A DNA stretch of 50,421 nucleotides from an uncultured Clostridium sp. (GCA_946500615.1 CAMMWP010000010.1:1-50421); one strand, 5' to 3'; shown: positions 27,946 through 38,760, counted from the first letter of the stretch. The notes: generated by a model not told the origin, from the sequence alone. Made by a program: numbers and translations.

Positions 27946-29612
27946 ATCTGTAGATTTTTTTCGCGAATATCGTTGCTTGTCTGTAGATAATCTTCATAAT
28001 TTATTTTCCTTTCATTTTTTAGTACAAAAGTTACTTGTTTTGAATCTGCCTTATCTTTTTCATTATACCCACCAATGATAACTTGTTTTACTAAAATTTC
28101 AAAAGTCTCTCTATTAAACTCTGTTATTATCTCTCCATTTTCAAGATATTGTTTTAACTTATTTAGACTAAGTTTTCTGTTTGTTTTGTTTCTTTCTTCT
28201 GTAACTAGTTCTTCTTGCTTTAAATTTAATTGTTCAATTTGATTTTGCATTTTTTCTTTTCTCTCTAAGAATGTTTCTCTGTCAATAGCACTATCTAAAC
28301 TTAAATCAATTAGTTTATTCATTTTTGACTTTAGTTTTTCTTTTTCAGTTTCAATATTTTCTATTAACTTACTTGATGAGTTTTCAGTAATAATACTGTT
28401 TATTCTCGTTATAAATTTATTTACAATATCACCTTTGTCACTACATAATATTTTATAGGCATCTACAAAACAATTTTCTATTATTGTTTCTCTCATTGCT
28501 TTACATTTAGGACATTCTTGTTTTCCTCTTTTAACAAAATTCATGCAATGCCATACTGGTGTTTCATTTTTAGTTTTTGAGTTCCAGTTTCTTCTTGTTA
28601 AAACTGTTCCACAAAATCCACAATAAATTCTACTACTAAATGGATATTTTCTACTATAGTTGCCTCTCCTTTTTCCTTTACTTCTTGAACCTGCTCTTTT
28701 TTCTAATATTTGTTGTACTTTATCAAATAGCTCTGGTTCAATTATTGCTGTATGGTGTTCTTTAATATAATACTGATTTTCTTCTCTCATATTGATTACT
28801 CGCTTATGTGTTATTGAATCTGTTGTATATGTTTTGCCTTGCAAGACATCGCCTTTGTATTTTTCATTTTTTAATATTCTTCTAACTGTTGAATCGCTCC
28901 ATCTTGTTAATCCTTTTGGTGTTAGATATTTCATGTTTGTTAGTTCTCTTGCAATTATACTTGAACCAACACCTTGTGCATATCTATTAAAAATATATTT
29001 TACTATTTCCGCTTCTTCTTGATTAATAGATATACTCTTGTTTTCTTTATCATAAGTATAACCCAAACATCCATTATATCCAATTAGTTCTCCTCTTTGT
29101 TGTTTCATTTTTAGTCCCAGTTTTACATGTGATGATATTGTTTCACTTTCTTGTTGTGCTACTGAACTTAATATTGTTAATAGTAATTCTCCTGCCATTT
29201 CTAGAGTATTAATATTTTCTTCTTCAAATAGAATTGCTACATTTTTCTCTTTTAGCATTCTTACATATTTTAGAGTATCTAATGTGTTTCTTGCAAATCT
29301 TGATATAGATTTTGTTAGTATTAAATCAATTTTTCCATTCATACTATCTTGTATCATTCTCATAAAATTACTTCGTTTGTAATCTTGTGTTCCTGATATT
29401 GACTCATCTGCATATACTTCTACAAAAGACCATTCTATATTTTTTGATATTTTTTCATTGTAGTATTTTACTTGTGATTCAAAACTGTTTAATTGGTCTT
29501 CTGAATCTGTGCTTACTCTTGCATATGCTGCTACTTTTAGTTTTCTGTTTATTTGTAGTCCTGTAGTTCTATCTATTCTTCCTTGTATTTTCTCTATAAC
29601 TTGAACTTCCAT
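27756..29612 (-). CDS. Large serine recombinase, ORF reading through att-like site into conserved tail
   Basis: KVAAYARVSTDSEDQLNSFESQ...KSISRFARNTLDTLKYVRMLKEKNVAILFEEENI...YCGFCGTVLTRRNW; ends HTRGVPIGAMSERFDEIVGFTAFENFISFDRKGKKKIRRTENHKIKVTLEVDMVCGAVNL. Confidence 0.95.
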   Translation of the reverse strand: MEVQVIEKIQGRIDRTTGLQINRKLKVAAYARVSTDSEDQLNSFESQVKYYNEKISKNIEWSFVEVYADESISGTQDYKRSNFMRMIQDSMNGKIDLILTKSISRFARNTLDTLKYVRMLKEKNVAILFEEENINTLEMAGELLLTILSSVAQQESETISSHVKLGLKMKQQRGELIGYNGCLGYTYDKENKSISINQEEAEIVKYIFNRYAQGVGSSIIARELTNMKYLTPKGLTRWSDSTVRRILKNEKYKGDVLQGKTYTTDSITHKRVINMREENQYYIKEHHTAIIEPELFDKVQQILEKRAGSRSKGKRRGNYSRKYPFSSRIYCGFCGTVLTRRNWNSKTKNETPVWHCMNFVKRGKQECPKCKAMRETIIENCFVDAYKILCSDKGDIVNKFITRINSIITENSSSKLIENIETEKEKLKSKMNKLIDLSLDSAIDRETFLERKEKMQNQIEQLNLKQEELVTEERNKTNRKLSLNKLKQYLENGEIITEFNRETFEILVKQVIIGGYNEKDKADSKQVTFVLKNERKINYEDYLQTSNDIREKNLQMSDHTRGVPIGAMSERFDEIVGFTAFENFISFDRKGKKKIRRTENHKIKVTLEVDMVCGAVNL

Positions 29613-29787
29613 TAATCCTCCATTCTGTTAGAGAGAACCCTGTTTGGATTATACACTATTTAAAAATTAAAATCAATCTCACATTTTTCTAGTTTATATT
29701 CCTTGATAATGTTCTCTTTTGTCTATCTTTTCTTGTATCAATTTAATATCTATCTTTTGTTTCTCTGTATTTTCCATAGGCTATACC

Positions 29788-30513
29788 TCATATATTTTGT
29801 GTATTTTCTAAAATACTTATAATGTATTCTTTTATTTCTCTATTTGGTAATCTTAGAAAATACTTGTCTATTTCTTCTTGTGTAAAAATTATTTTTAGAA
29901 TCTTCTCATTCTTGTAGTTTTCTATTTTTTCTTTACTTAAAATATAGTTCTTGCCTAATTTGTTACTTTTCCTAAAATCTCTCTTTATTTTCTGAGCTAT
30001 GCTATTTGTAATTTTGTAATTATAATTTCGAATTATTTCTGCTATCCTAATTTGATTTTCCTCATCTAAAAAACTTATATGTTCTGCTGGATTTATTCCT
30101 AGTTCTTTATTATTTACAAGTTCTTGTAATTCTGGTATTAAATAATTTAATCTTAGATATTTTTGAAATGTTCCGTTACTAATATTTTTATCTTTACAAA
30201 TTTCTTTTCTATTTTGGTTATATTCTTCAAAATATTTTTTATATTTTCTTGCTATTTCCATTGGTGTATTTTGTGTTACATTAGATGTATTAAGTATATT
30301 CTCGTTTTTATCTTTATCTACTACCTTACTTTCTTTTATAACTGGCTCGTAATCTTCTCCTAGTATATTTAAGACTTCTTCTTTGGTAATCCATTCCATA
30401 TTAACACCTTCTAAAATTTCTCCTACTTCAAGTTTTTCTCTCATCATTTCTTTAACTTTTTTTATTTCTTCTTTCTTGTAATAGTTTATTAGTAATTGAT
30501 TTGTTTCTGGCAT
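29788..30513 (-). CDS. ParB-like HTH protein, nuclease domain not evident
   Basis: NVTQNTPMEIARKYKKYFEEYNQNRKEICKDKNISNGTFQKYLRLNYLIPELQELVNNKELGINPAEHISFLDEENQIRIAEII; start at MPETNQ preferred over ORF-track 30555. Confidence 0.6.
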   Translation of the reverse strand: MPETNQLLINYYKKEEIKKVKEMMREKLEVGEILEGVNMEWITKEEVLNILGEDYEPVIKESKVVDKDKNENILNTSNVTQNTPMEIARKYKKYFEEYNQNRKEICKDKNISNGTFQKYLRLNYLIPELQELVNNKELGINPAEHISFLDEENQIRIAEIIRNYNYKITNSIAQKIKRDFRKSNKLGKNYILSKEKIENYKNEKILKIIFTQEEIDKYFLRLPNREIKEYIISILENTQNI

Positions 30514-30557
30514 AATAAAAACCTCCATTTTATTTATTAAAAAAACAAAAAGCAATT

Positions 30558-30725
30558 GACAAATCTAGCTTCGTTAGACCTTTTTATTGTTTTTTAATTT
30601 TTTCTTTTTTAATAAGGTCTAACAAGAAGCGTATAAGATTTGTCGACGCGAAAAATTGCACAGCAATTTTTCTGTGCAATTTTATTTTTTTATTATAGAA
30701 AATATAATTTTCTATAATAAAAAAA
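30558..30725. repeat. Three consecutive hairpins
   Basis: GACAAATCTAGCTTCGTTAGACC/GGTCTAACAAGAAGCGTATAAGATTTGTC; AAAATTGCACAG/CTGTGCAATTTT; TTTTTTATTATAGAAAAT/ATTTTCTATAATAAAAAA. Confidence 0.8.
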
Positions 30726-31266
30726 GCTAGATTTTCTCTAACTTAGTTTCTTGCTTTCAATTTTTCATATTGCAATAATATCACCTTGTTTTTTATACGT
30801 CAATGAATGTTTTTTGAAACAATTTTGAAAATTCGTCTTTAATTTAAACAATATTCTTATATAATCTATAAAATACAATAAGTGTATATTTAATACATCT
30901 ATTGTATTTTATAATACTAGCAATGTATTTCATTTATAAATATTTTGTTTTTTTATTACATCTCAGTTATATCAAACATTTTAGTATCTTTTTATTACTC
31001 TGCATTTTTTCTGTATATTTTTGCTATTTACAGAGGTCTAGAAAACTTGTTTTTCTATGTGTTTACGAGATACTCTCTGTATCTCTTTCCTGCCTTTTAG
31101 CCATTATTTATAATTTATTATCAAAATATAATTTTAAAAAATTATAACATTTTTAATCTTATAAATTTGTAAACGTCATAGTATTTACAAAAAAATGTTT
31201 GTATATCTATTGAACTTTATAATTTTTTCTGATAAAATATGTAAAAGTAAATATAGGAGAAATAAT

Positions 31267-31983
31267 ATGATTAGTATGTATATAGATGAATCTGGAAGTA
31301 TTCATCCAACTTCTGAAAAACTAAATAGATATTTTATTATTGGAATAGTGATACCTAAAGATTCAAAAAGATTAAAAAGAGTTTATAAAACTTTTGTTAG
31401 GAAAAATATAAATGACTTAAAAAATTTAGATACAGATGGAAAAATGTTTAACAAAGATGGTCATTTCGTTGAATTAAAAGGAAGTTCTATGGATAAAAAA
31501 ATGAAATTAAGCTTTATAAAATTTTTCTGTCAAAACAATTTGTTTGAAGTAAGATATATTATTTTAGATAATAATGTATTAGAAAAACGATTTATAAAAA
31601 ATAAAGCTAGAACATTTAATTATTTAATAAAAATCTTTCTTATTAATTCAATAAAGAAAAAATATATTGAAGACAAGCAAATTTACTTACAAATAGACGA
31701 AAGGAATGTAAAAACAGATTCAAAATTTTCATTAGAAGATTATTTAAACCAAGAATTGTTACTTAATGATAATTTAATAGAAAATATACAAGTACAATAT
31801 TTTGATTCTTCTCAAAATTGTTTTATACAAATTGCTGATGTATTTTCAAATATAATGTATTCAAACTTGATTACAAAAGGTAGTTATGAAAAAGAGTTAG
31901 AACAGTTACAACAAAATAAATATATATTGCCACCATTCGTTTTTCCAAAGAAAAAATTTGAAAATAAGATTAAAAAAATATAA
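31267..31983 (+). CDS. DUF3800 domain protein
   Basis: MISMYIDESGSIHPTSEKLNRYFIIGIVIP...QIADVFSNIMYSN; start after ATAGGAGAAATAAT. Confidence 0.75.
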   Translation: MISMYIDESGSIHPTSEKLNRYFIIGIVIPKDSKRLKRVYKTFVRKNINDLKNLDTDGKMFNKDGHFVELKGSSMDKKMKLSFIKFFCQNNLFEVRYIILDNNVLEKRFIKNKARTFNYLIKIFLINSIKKKYIEDKQIYLQIDERNVKTDSKFSLEDYLNQELLLNDNLIENIQVQYFDSSQNCFIQIADVFSNIMYSNLITKGSYEKELEQLQQNKYILPPFVFPKKKFENKIKKI

Positions 31984-32001
31984 CTTGCATATACTATAAA
32001 A

Positions 32002-32246
32002 GAATTGATGTAACAATAAATCTAAGTAAGATTCCATTGTCTCGGTAAGTGTTATCTAATAGCACAATCTCTTAGTAATTACATCAATTCATTTTACATA
32101 ATTTTTTCAATATTTTTTATAAATTCTATTGACTTTTGAATTATAAGATGTTAAACTTAAGATAGTTAAACAGTAAGTCCTTTTTGTATGCCATAATCTA
32201 GGTAAGTGCTATGTGTTAGCATCATACTTAAGGCTATTTAACTTTC
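32002..32246. repeat. Two tandem structured elements sharing a core but with different outer stems
   Basis: 32002-32090 (GAATTGATGTAA...TTACATCAATTC) and 32159-32246 (AGTTAAACAG...CTATTTAACT); shared core CCATnnTCTnGGTAAGTGyTATnTnnTAGCA. Confidence 0.7.
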
Positions 32247-32253
32247 TTATTTT

Positions 32254-32280
32254 ACCACTATAGAAGTGGTATTTTTTTGT
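32254..32280 (+). terminator. Rho-independent terminator
   Basis: ACCACTatagaAGTGGTATTTTTTT. Confidence 0.7.
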
Positions 32281-32282
32281 TA

Positions 32283-34305
32283 TCAAATATTATTTTTTGG
32301 TACTTCCTTATACGTTTGACAAATATCCTTATTAAAATAGTTTAATAATTCTGCTTCTTCTTCCGGCTTAATCACTCTAATGATTACTAAATCTTTCTTT
32401 GCTCTCGAACATGCAACATAAAACAGTTTTCTTGTATTTTCCAGAGTTGAACTTTCTTCGTTTCTTATTAGTTTTTCAAAATTGTATGCTCCCCAAAAAT
32501 ATTCATCTAAAACAACTATAACATTTTCAATGGATGATCCTTTTGTTTTATGCATTGTTAAATATTCTAATTTTTCATCTAAATATTTTTTATAATTGAT
32601 AATTTCTAAAAATTTTATATCTTCATTTACAATTTTCTGATAAAATTCTATATCTTTCATTAAATTAAAATAATAATCAAAGTCTTCTTGTGTTATTGCA
32701 ATTCCTGCTTTTTCCATTTTAGATAATGTATTATTATCTTTATAATTATTGCTAAATTCTATTAATTCTTTATTAGAATTACTTTCTTTTATTTTATTTT
32801 CCATAAATTTAATTTCTTCATCTCTATTTTCAGACTTATTATACATCTTATTTTTTACCAATAATTCCAAAACTTGTGAAATTGTATATTGTTCTGGTTT
32901 AATTTGCTCAAATACATTAACGACTCTTGTTTTATCTTCTTGTTTATCTATAATATATTTATTTTGTTTCAAGCAATGTATCAATTTATTATGATTTTTA
33001 TACTGTTCATCCTTAAAATATAAATACATTTCCGCTAAATCAAGCCAACCTAATTTACTACATAACTTTTCAATTTCATCTTTTACTTCAATATATTTAT
33101 CTGCAAAAATATTATACAAATTCTCAAAATGCAACTTTTTTGATAAAGCACTATTAGATAACAGTAATATTTTATATTCTTTATCTTTCATCTTAAGTTG
33201 ATTTATAACCTCATTCAAAAATGAATCCAAGTTATTTATATAAATTTCTTTTTCTTCTTGATTATCCCTAGAATATAAGGCAGGTTTTGTATCATCTATC
33301 TTATAGTATAGTTTAATACTTCCTTGTCTTTCATCTATGGTTTCATTCTCTTTTAAAGCAATTTCTTGTTTCAAATCTTTTCTTATAAGATTTAAAAAAT
33401 CAATAACCTGTTGTGAACATCTATAATTATCAATTTTTTGAATTTTGATAATTTTACCTTCTTCAACATACCTTTCTACATCTCCAATTCCATCTTTATA
33501 AATTGCTTGCATATCATCTCCAAATAAACCTATTACCGTTTTTCCATTTCCAATCACATTTATAAATGTATCTACTATTTCTTTATTGGTGTCTTGATAC
33601 TCATCTATCAGAATTAAATCATATGTATCATTAATAATTTTTAATAATATAGGATACTTCTTTATCATAATATTAGCAATTTTTAATAAACTATCATGAC
33701 CATATGAAAAATTTTTTATACTATCAAATTTTGTTTGATTATATTTTATTTTTCTATAGTCACATTCTTCTTTTACTTTTGTTTCTATCTGTAAATTTAA
33801 TTTATTTACTTTTTCTTGTAATTGCATATTATATTCTTCTGAATTCTTATCATATTGCCTTTTGCCGAATCATTTTTTCAGTTCTCGCTCCAGCATTTAT
33901 TTTATATTGTTTTTTCCAATATTTATCATAAATATCTTTATAAATTTCAAAATCAACTTTATCTTTTCCTTTATTTACACAACTTGTTTCTAGTATATCT
34001 ACTTTAAATATTTCTGGTAATACATCTTTTATATTTTTCTTATAATTGCGAATTAATGAATACAAAAAAGTATGGATAGTATATACTGGATATTGATTTT
34101 TTGTTCTTGCTTTTATTTCGTCTACAGCAGTATTGGTATGTGTAATACATATCACTTTTTTATCTTTCAATTCATCAGAAATTCTATTTAAAAGATTTTT
34201 TAAAGATTCTGTTTTTCCACTTCCAGCTCCTCCTTGAATTAGAAAGTTTTTATTGCAATTTATACATTCTATTGCTTTTTCTATAATATCTATTTTCCTA
34301 TCCAT
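32283..34305 (-). pseudogene. UvrD-like helicase (GajB-like), 1-nt frameshift near 33866
   Basis: NFLIQGGAGSGKTESLKNLL...THTNTAVDEIKART in 33850-34341 and LILIDEYQDTNKEIVDTF...YLTMHKTKGSSIENVIVV in 32283-33827; frames rejoin as ...ARTEKM / FGKRQYDKNSEEYNMQL. Confidence 0.75.
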
Positions 34306-36371
34306 ATTAAACCCTCTTTTATATATTTTGGTACTTTCCAATGCACATCATCTTCTTTTAGTGCTAGATAGTAAATACTTGAAGCAAACGAAGATTTACC
34401 ATCCAATACAAGTATTCCCTCTAGTCCTTTTATCAGTTCATTATTATCATTTCTTTTTCCATATATAAAATCGTATAATGAAATTTCTGTATTTTTTATC
34501 TTTTCAATATTTTCCTTTGTTAATTTTTCTTTGTTTTTTATTCCTTCAATAGAATCTTTATATTTGTAAATCATATCAATATTAGTATTAATAAAAGCAT
34601 CTTCAAAGCTCCTTGGGTAATAACTTAATTCTTCTAATTGATATGCTACTTTTATTTTTTCATTTACATATTGTAGTTCTTGTGCATTTTCCACTAAATT
34701 ATTAAACCATTTCTGTTTTTCTTCACTATCTTTTATATTATTTCCGTTTAAATATTCTTTTATTGTAGCATTACTTGTAAAAAATCCGTCTTTAACTGAA
34801 CAACATTTCCTATCTTTTTGAATACTATCTATGTCAGTAATAATTAAACACTTAATTCCTAGAAATTCAATAAATTTTTTGAAAGCCTTTGCATTAGCTC
34901 CCACTTCTAAAATAGTAATATTTTGGCTTAACAATAACTGGCTTTCTAACTCTGCTATTTCTTTTTTATTATCTATTGCTTTTTCCTCTTCTTCTTTTCT
35001 TTTCGTTTTAATTTTTTCCATAATGTCATCATCATGAATTTTCATAAAATAGCGAATTAATATTCTTTCACTAATACCTTCTATAAAAATTACTTTATCT
35101 GCAAAAAATAATTCTGCTGATTCTATTGATAGATATTTTTTTACAAAATTGTACAATTCTTTTTCTTCTTTTGATGAATATAATTCTAGCATTCTATCTT
35201 GGAAATTAATAATGTTAATATTGTTATCTTCCAACTTAAAATATTTCAAATTACTAAAATCACATTGAGATATCATATGAGGAGAATGTGTTGAAATAAG
35301 TGTTTGTAAATGAGGTATTTCTTTTAAAATTCTATCAATCTCTCTGGCAAATATGTATTGCATTTGTGGATGTGTATGGGCTTCTGGTTCTTCTATACAA
35401 AAAATATTAATATCTTTTTTGTCCGTAAGGAACTTCGCTTTACTTATTTCAATATTTAATAACAAATATAAGATATTCATATAGCCTAAACCATTTAGGT
35501 ATTCTGGTAAATAATCATCTCTATCTCCATATACTACTTTTGATGAATTAGCAATTAATGATTTGGATTCTAAATCAGATTCTACACGAATTTCTTTCAT
35601 ATTTAGAAAATCATTAGCATTTTTTAAAAATGGTGCAAAAAATGTATTATATTGAGTATCCAAATCACTATCTAATTTTAGAATAATTTCATTAAGTTGG
35701 TTTACTTTTTCTGGTAATAAATCATTTTGAGAATTAAAGTATTTAGTAGTTAATGAGGATAGTACTCCTTTACTGTTGCCAAATTCTTCTGAACTTGAAA
35801 CATCTCTTTTTGCATTAATTAGTTGGAAATTAATTAATTTTTTAACAAACTCTATATCTGTTTCAACTAATTTGTATCTATTCTCACTATTAATATCATC
35901 TATATTTTCATAAATGTTTACTTTATATTTTATAAATTCTCCAATTCTTTTACATATAAATTTCTGTTTTTCATCTTTACCCAATATTTCAGTCTGTTCT
36001 AATAATTTTTCCTTATCAATAATTGCTTCAAATGCAATTTTCACAACAGTATTTTCTGTTTCCAAGTCAGTAATAAATTCTGATATATTTCTTAGATTAT
36101 CTTGTTGTCCATATTCTATCTCTAATAGTAATCTTATAGAAAATTGATGAATATCAGTTTCATAATCAATATTATATATTTGTTTTCTTAATTTTCTTGA
36201 AAAATCATTAAAGTCAAATTTTCTTTTATTATAAAAATAGTCCAACAAAATTAAAAAGGAAGTTTTCCCTGTATTATTCTTGCCAATTAACCATGATACT
36301 TTTTCATTTAAATTTAATTTACTATCTCTTAATAGTCTAAAATTTTGAACTTGTATACTTTTTATTCTCAT
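34290..36371 (-). CDS. OLD-family ATP-dependent endonuclease (AAA + TOPRIM; GajA-like)
   Basis: IQVQNFRLLRDSKLNLNEKVSWLIGKNNTGKTSFL; FCIEEPEAHTHPQMQ; STHSPHMIS; VIFIEGISERILI...EVGANAKAFKKFIEFLGIKCLIITDID. Confidence 0.85.
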   Translation of the reverse strand: MRIKSIQVQNFRLLRDSKLNLNEKVSWLIGKNNTGKTSFLILLDYFYNKRKFDFNDFSRKLRKQIYNIDYETDIHQFSIRLLLEIEYGQQDNLRNISEFITDLETENTVVKIAFEAIIDKEKLLEQTEILGKDEKQKFICKRIGEFIKYKVNIYENIDDINSENRYKLVETDIEFVKKLINFQLINAKRDVSSSEEFGNSKGVLSSLTTKYFNSQNDLLPEKVNQLNEIILKLDSDLDTQYNTFFAPFLKNANDFLNMKEIRVESDLESKSLIANSSKVVYGDRDDYLPEYLNGLGYMNILYLLLNIEISKAKFLTDKKDINIFCIEEPEAHTHPQMQYIFAREIDRILKEIPHLQTLISTHSPHMISQCDFSNLKYFKLEDNNINIINFQDRMLELYSSKEEKELYNFVKKYLSIESAELFFADKVIFIEGISERILIRYFMKIHDDDIMEKIKTKRKEEEEKAIDNKKEIAELESQLLLSQNITILEVGANAKAFKKFIEFLGIKCLIITDIDSIQKDRKCCSVKDGFFTSNATIKEYLNGNNIKDSEEKQKWFNNLVENAQELQYVNEKIKVAYQLEELSYYPRSFEDAFINTNIDMIYKYKDSIEGIKNKEKLTKENIEKIKNTEISLYDFIYGKRNDNNELIKGLEGILVLDGKSSFASSIYYLALKEDDVHWKVPKYIKEGLIWIGK

Positions 36372-36408
36372 TCTTTTTCATTCCTCTTTTACTTTTTTAT
36401 ATTCTCCA

Positions 36409-37215
36409 TTATAATTCAATTTCATCTAAATCATTTGGCACAAATACATTTCCTGAAAAATATTCTTTTGCTTCTTTAGTAAATAATTCTTTTCTATTTT
36501 CTATATCATTGTCAATACAATGCCATAATAATAAATTCTTTATATTTAAGTTATTCATTACAATAGCAACATCTTTTACTGTAGAATGATTTTTTTCATG
36601 TGGTTTTACTTTTTCTTTATCTTTTTCTAGGCACATTGCTTCATGTAAAATCCAATCAAAATTTTTAATTCTTGAATATATATCTTTACTGCAAGGAACG
36701 TCGCCTAAAAATGCTAATGTTTTCCTAGAATTTAAAGTTGTTTTAAATCCATATTGTGTACATTCAATCGATTCTGTATCAATTGCCTCTACTTCATAAC
36801 CTATAATATTAAATTTTTTACCATCCTCGCAAAAATGATATTTCACTATTTCTTTATAAAAATCTTCATGTGCTTTATGAAATGTTTCTCTAATAAACAT
36901 TTCAATTATCTGTTTTATTTCTTTTGCACAATATATATTTAAAATGTTACTGTAATTGTGTTTTCCATATTGTTGCATAATATATCTTAAAAGTGGAATA
37001 ATTCCCCATAAATGGTCTATATGTTTATGGGATATAAAAATATCATGTATTCTATTTATATCAATATTTTTCATTTGCAGATGATTTAATATTTGATTTC
37101 CACTTCCTGTATCGATTAATAAATAATTTCCATCATTATTTTCAAGTAATGCACTTAAACTATAACAATTTATTGTTATTCCACTACCAGTTCCTAAGAC
37201 TATAATTCTCTCCAT
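36409..37215 (-). CDS. MBL-fold metallo-hydrolase (RNase Z-like)
   Basis: IVLGTGSGITINCYSLSALLENNDGNYLLIDTGSG...FISHKHIDHLWGIIPLL. Confidence 0.85.
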   Translation of the reverse strand: MERIIVLGTGSGITINCYSLSALLENNDGNYLLIDTGSGNQILNHLQMKNIDINRIHDIFISHKHIDHLWGIIPLLRYIMQQYGKHNYSNILNIYCAKEIKQIIEMFIRETFHKAHEDFYKEIVKYHFCEDGKKFNIIGYEVEAIDTESIECTQYGFKTTLNSRKTLAFLGDVPCSKDIYSRIKNFDWILHEAMCLEKDKEKVKPHEKNHSTVKDVAIVMNNLNIKNLLLWHCIDNDIENRKELFTKEAKEYFSGNVFVPNDLDEIEL

Positions 37216-37226
37216 CTTTTCTCCTT

Positions 37227-37661
37227 TTAATCTTTAATTGCCTCAATAATATCCATTGTTGCAATTAAATTGTTTTTTTGATTATGAACTGCTTTTTTTA
37301 CATAGTTTCCTCTTAATTGCTCATCCATATTATTTACTATCTCATCATAATCAAACCATTTTACATCTAATATTTCTTCTTTATCATATTTAATATCTTC
37401 TTTAATTAATTTAGCATTAAAAACTATCATTATAAATATATCATCTCCTAAAATTCTGTTGTTGATATAACAAATTCCATTTAATTCAACATCACAACCT
37501 GTTTCTTCTTTTATTTCTCTAATTGCTCCTTGTTCTAAACTTTCGTTAAAATCTAAATGTCCTGCTGGAAAATTCCATTTTTTATAGAATTTTTTCTTTG
37601 CTTCCTGTACTAATAAATATTTTCCATTTTTCTCTATAATTCCACCTACTATTACTTTCAT
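37227..37661 (-). CDS. NUDIX hydrolase
   Basis: GHLDFNESLEQGAIREIKEETGCDVEL. Confidence 0.9.
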   Translation of the reverse strand: MKVIVGGIIEKNGKYLLVQEAKKKFYKKWNFPAGHLDFNESLEQGAIREIKEETGCDVELNGICYINNRILGDDIFIMIVFNAKLIKEDIKYDKEEILDVKWFDYDEIVNNMDEQLRGNYVKKAVHNQKNNLIATMDIIEAIKD

Positions 37662-37683
37662 AATCTCTTTCCCCCAACTATAT

Positions 37684-38760
37684 TTATTTTGAAATATTTA
37701 AATAATATTCAAGAATTTTTCTATCTCTTAATACAACAAATTTTGTACTGTAAATAGAGTCATACTTTGATGCAACTAACTTATCAAAGCATTCTGTTAT
37801 AAGTTCTAGTGCATTTTCAGGAGTTTCCCACAATAATTTAGCTCCTTCATCTTTTTCTTTCTCTGTTACATTTAATTCCTTAGTATCTTTTAAAACTTTA
37901 CCTACAAATACATAAGAAATCTGTTTAAAATTATTTAATGATTTATATTCTTCTGTTGTTCCTAAACTTTTTATTATTTCTACTTCACAACCAGTTTCTT
38001 CTAGCACTTCTCTTTTAAATGCTTCTTCTGGTTTTTCTTCTCCTTCTAATCCTCCTCCAGGTAATTTATATTCATTTTTATTATTTTTGTTAAATATTGC
38101 TATTTTGCCATCTTCTCTTATTACAATACCTCTTGCTCCTAATCTTAATTTAGGATTTTCCATATTGATAATTTCTTCTCCAATATCTTCATCTGTTAAT
38201 TTACATATTAAGTTCATACTATTTTCTCTCCTCAAATTATATTTATCAATATTTTCTTTAGTAGCAAATCCATTAGGCTCTTTTACTTTTTCTAAAAATA
38301 CTATTCCATCTAAATGATCACATTCATGTTGTACTAATCTTGCAAAAAATCCATTTAGTTGTTTTATTATTTTCTCTCCATTTTCATTATAATAAGTCAA
38401 TTCTATATTCTTATATCTTTCTACTTTTCCTCTTATACTAGGAACACTCATACATCCTTCATATTGTACGTCTGTATCTTCTGATAGCTTTTCCCAACTT
38501 GGATTTATCATTGCAGTTATTGGTATTTCTTCTGCATCATTGTATTTTATATTTTCCTTTTTAGCTCCTACTACAATAATCCTTTTATCAATTCCTATTT
38601 GAGGTGCTGAAATTCCTAAACCTGTTCCGTATTCTAATGTTGATTTCAAATCTTCTATAATATCTAAAATTTCATTATTAATGTTTTTTATATCTACTTC
38701 ATCACATTTTTTATTAAGAATAGGCTCTCCCACTTCTCTTACTTTTAAGACTTTACCCAT
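37684..38760 (-). CDS. Peptide deformylase-NUDIX hydrolase fusion
   Basis: N-term GTGLGISAPQIG, YEGCMSVPSIRG, QHECDHLDGIVF (PDF motifs 1-3); C-term GGGLEGEEKPEEAFKREVLEETGCEVEI (Nudix box) in one ORF. Confidence 0.9.
   Translation of the reverse strand: MGKVLKVREVGEPILNKKCDEVDIKNINNEILDIIEDLKSTLEYGTGLGISAPQIGIDKRIIVVGAKKENIKYNDAEEIPITAMINPSWEKLSEDTDVQYEGCMSVPSIRGKVERYKNIELTYYNENGEKIIKQLNGFFARLVQHECDHLDGIVFLEKVKEPNGFATKENIDKYNLRRENSMNLICKLTDEDIGEEIINMENPKLRLGARGIVIREDGKIAIFNKNNKNEYKLPGGGLEGEEKPEEAFKREVLEETGCEVEIIKSLGTTEEYKSLNNFKQISYVFVGKVLKDTKELNVTEKEKDEGAKLLWETPENALELITECFDKLVASKYDSIYSTKFVVLRDRKILEYYLNISK

Noticed and set aside
29788-30513. Complete ParB partition locus
   Set aside because: Only HTH-like part evident; no ParA/Walker partner adjacent and N-terminal nuclease motifs not seen.
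31195-31266. N-terminal extension of the DUF3800 ORF
   Set aside because: Better start at 31267 with RBS; upstream part is low complexity.
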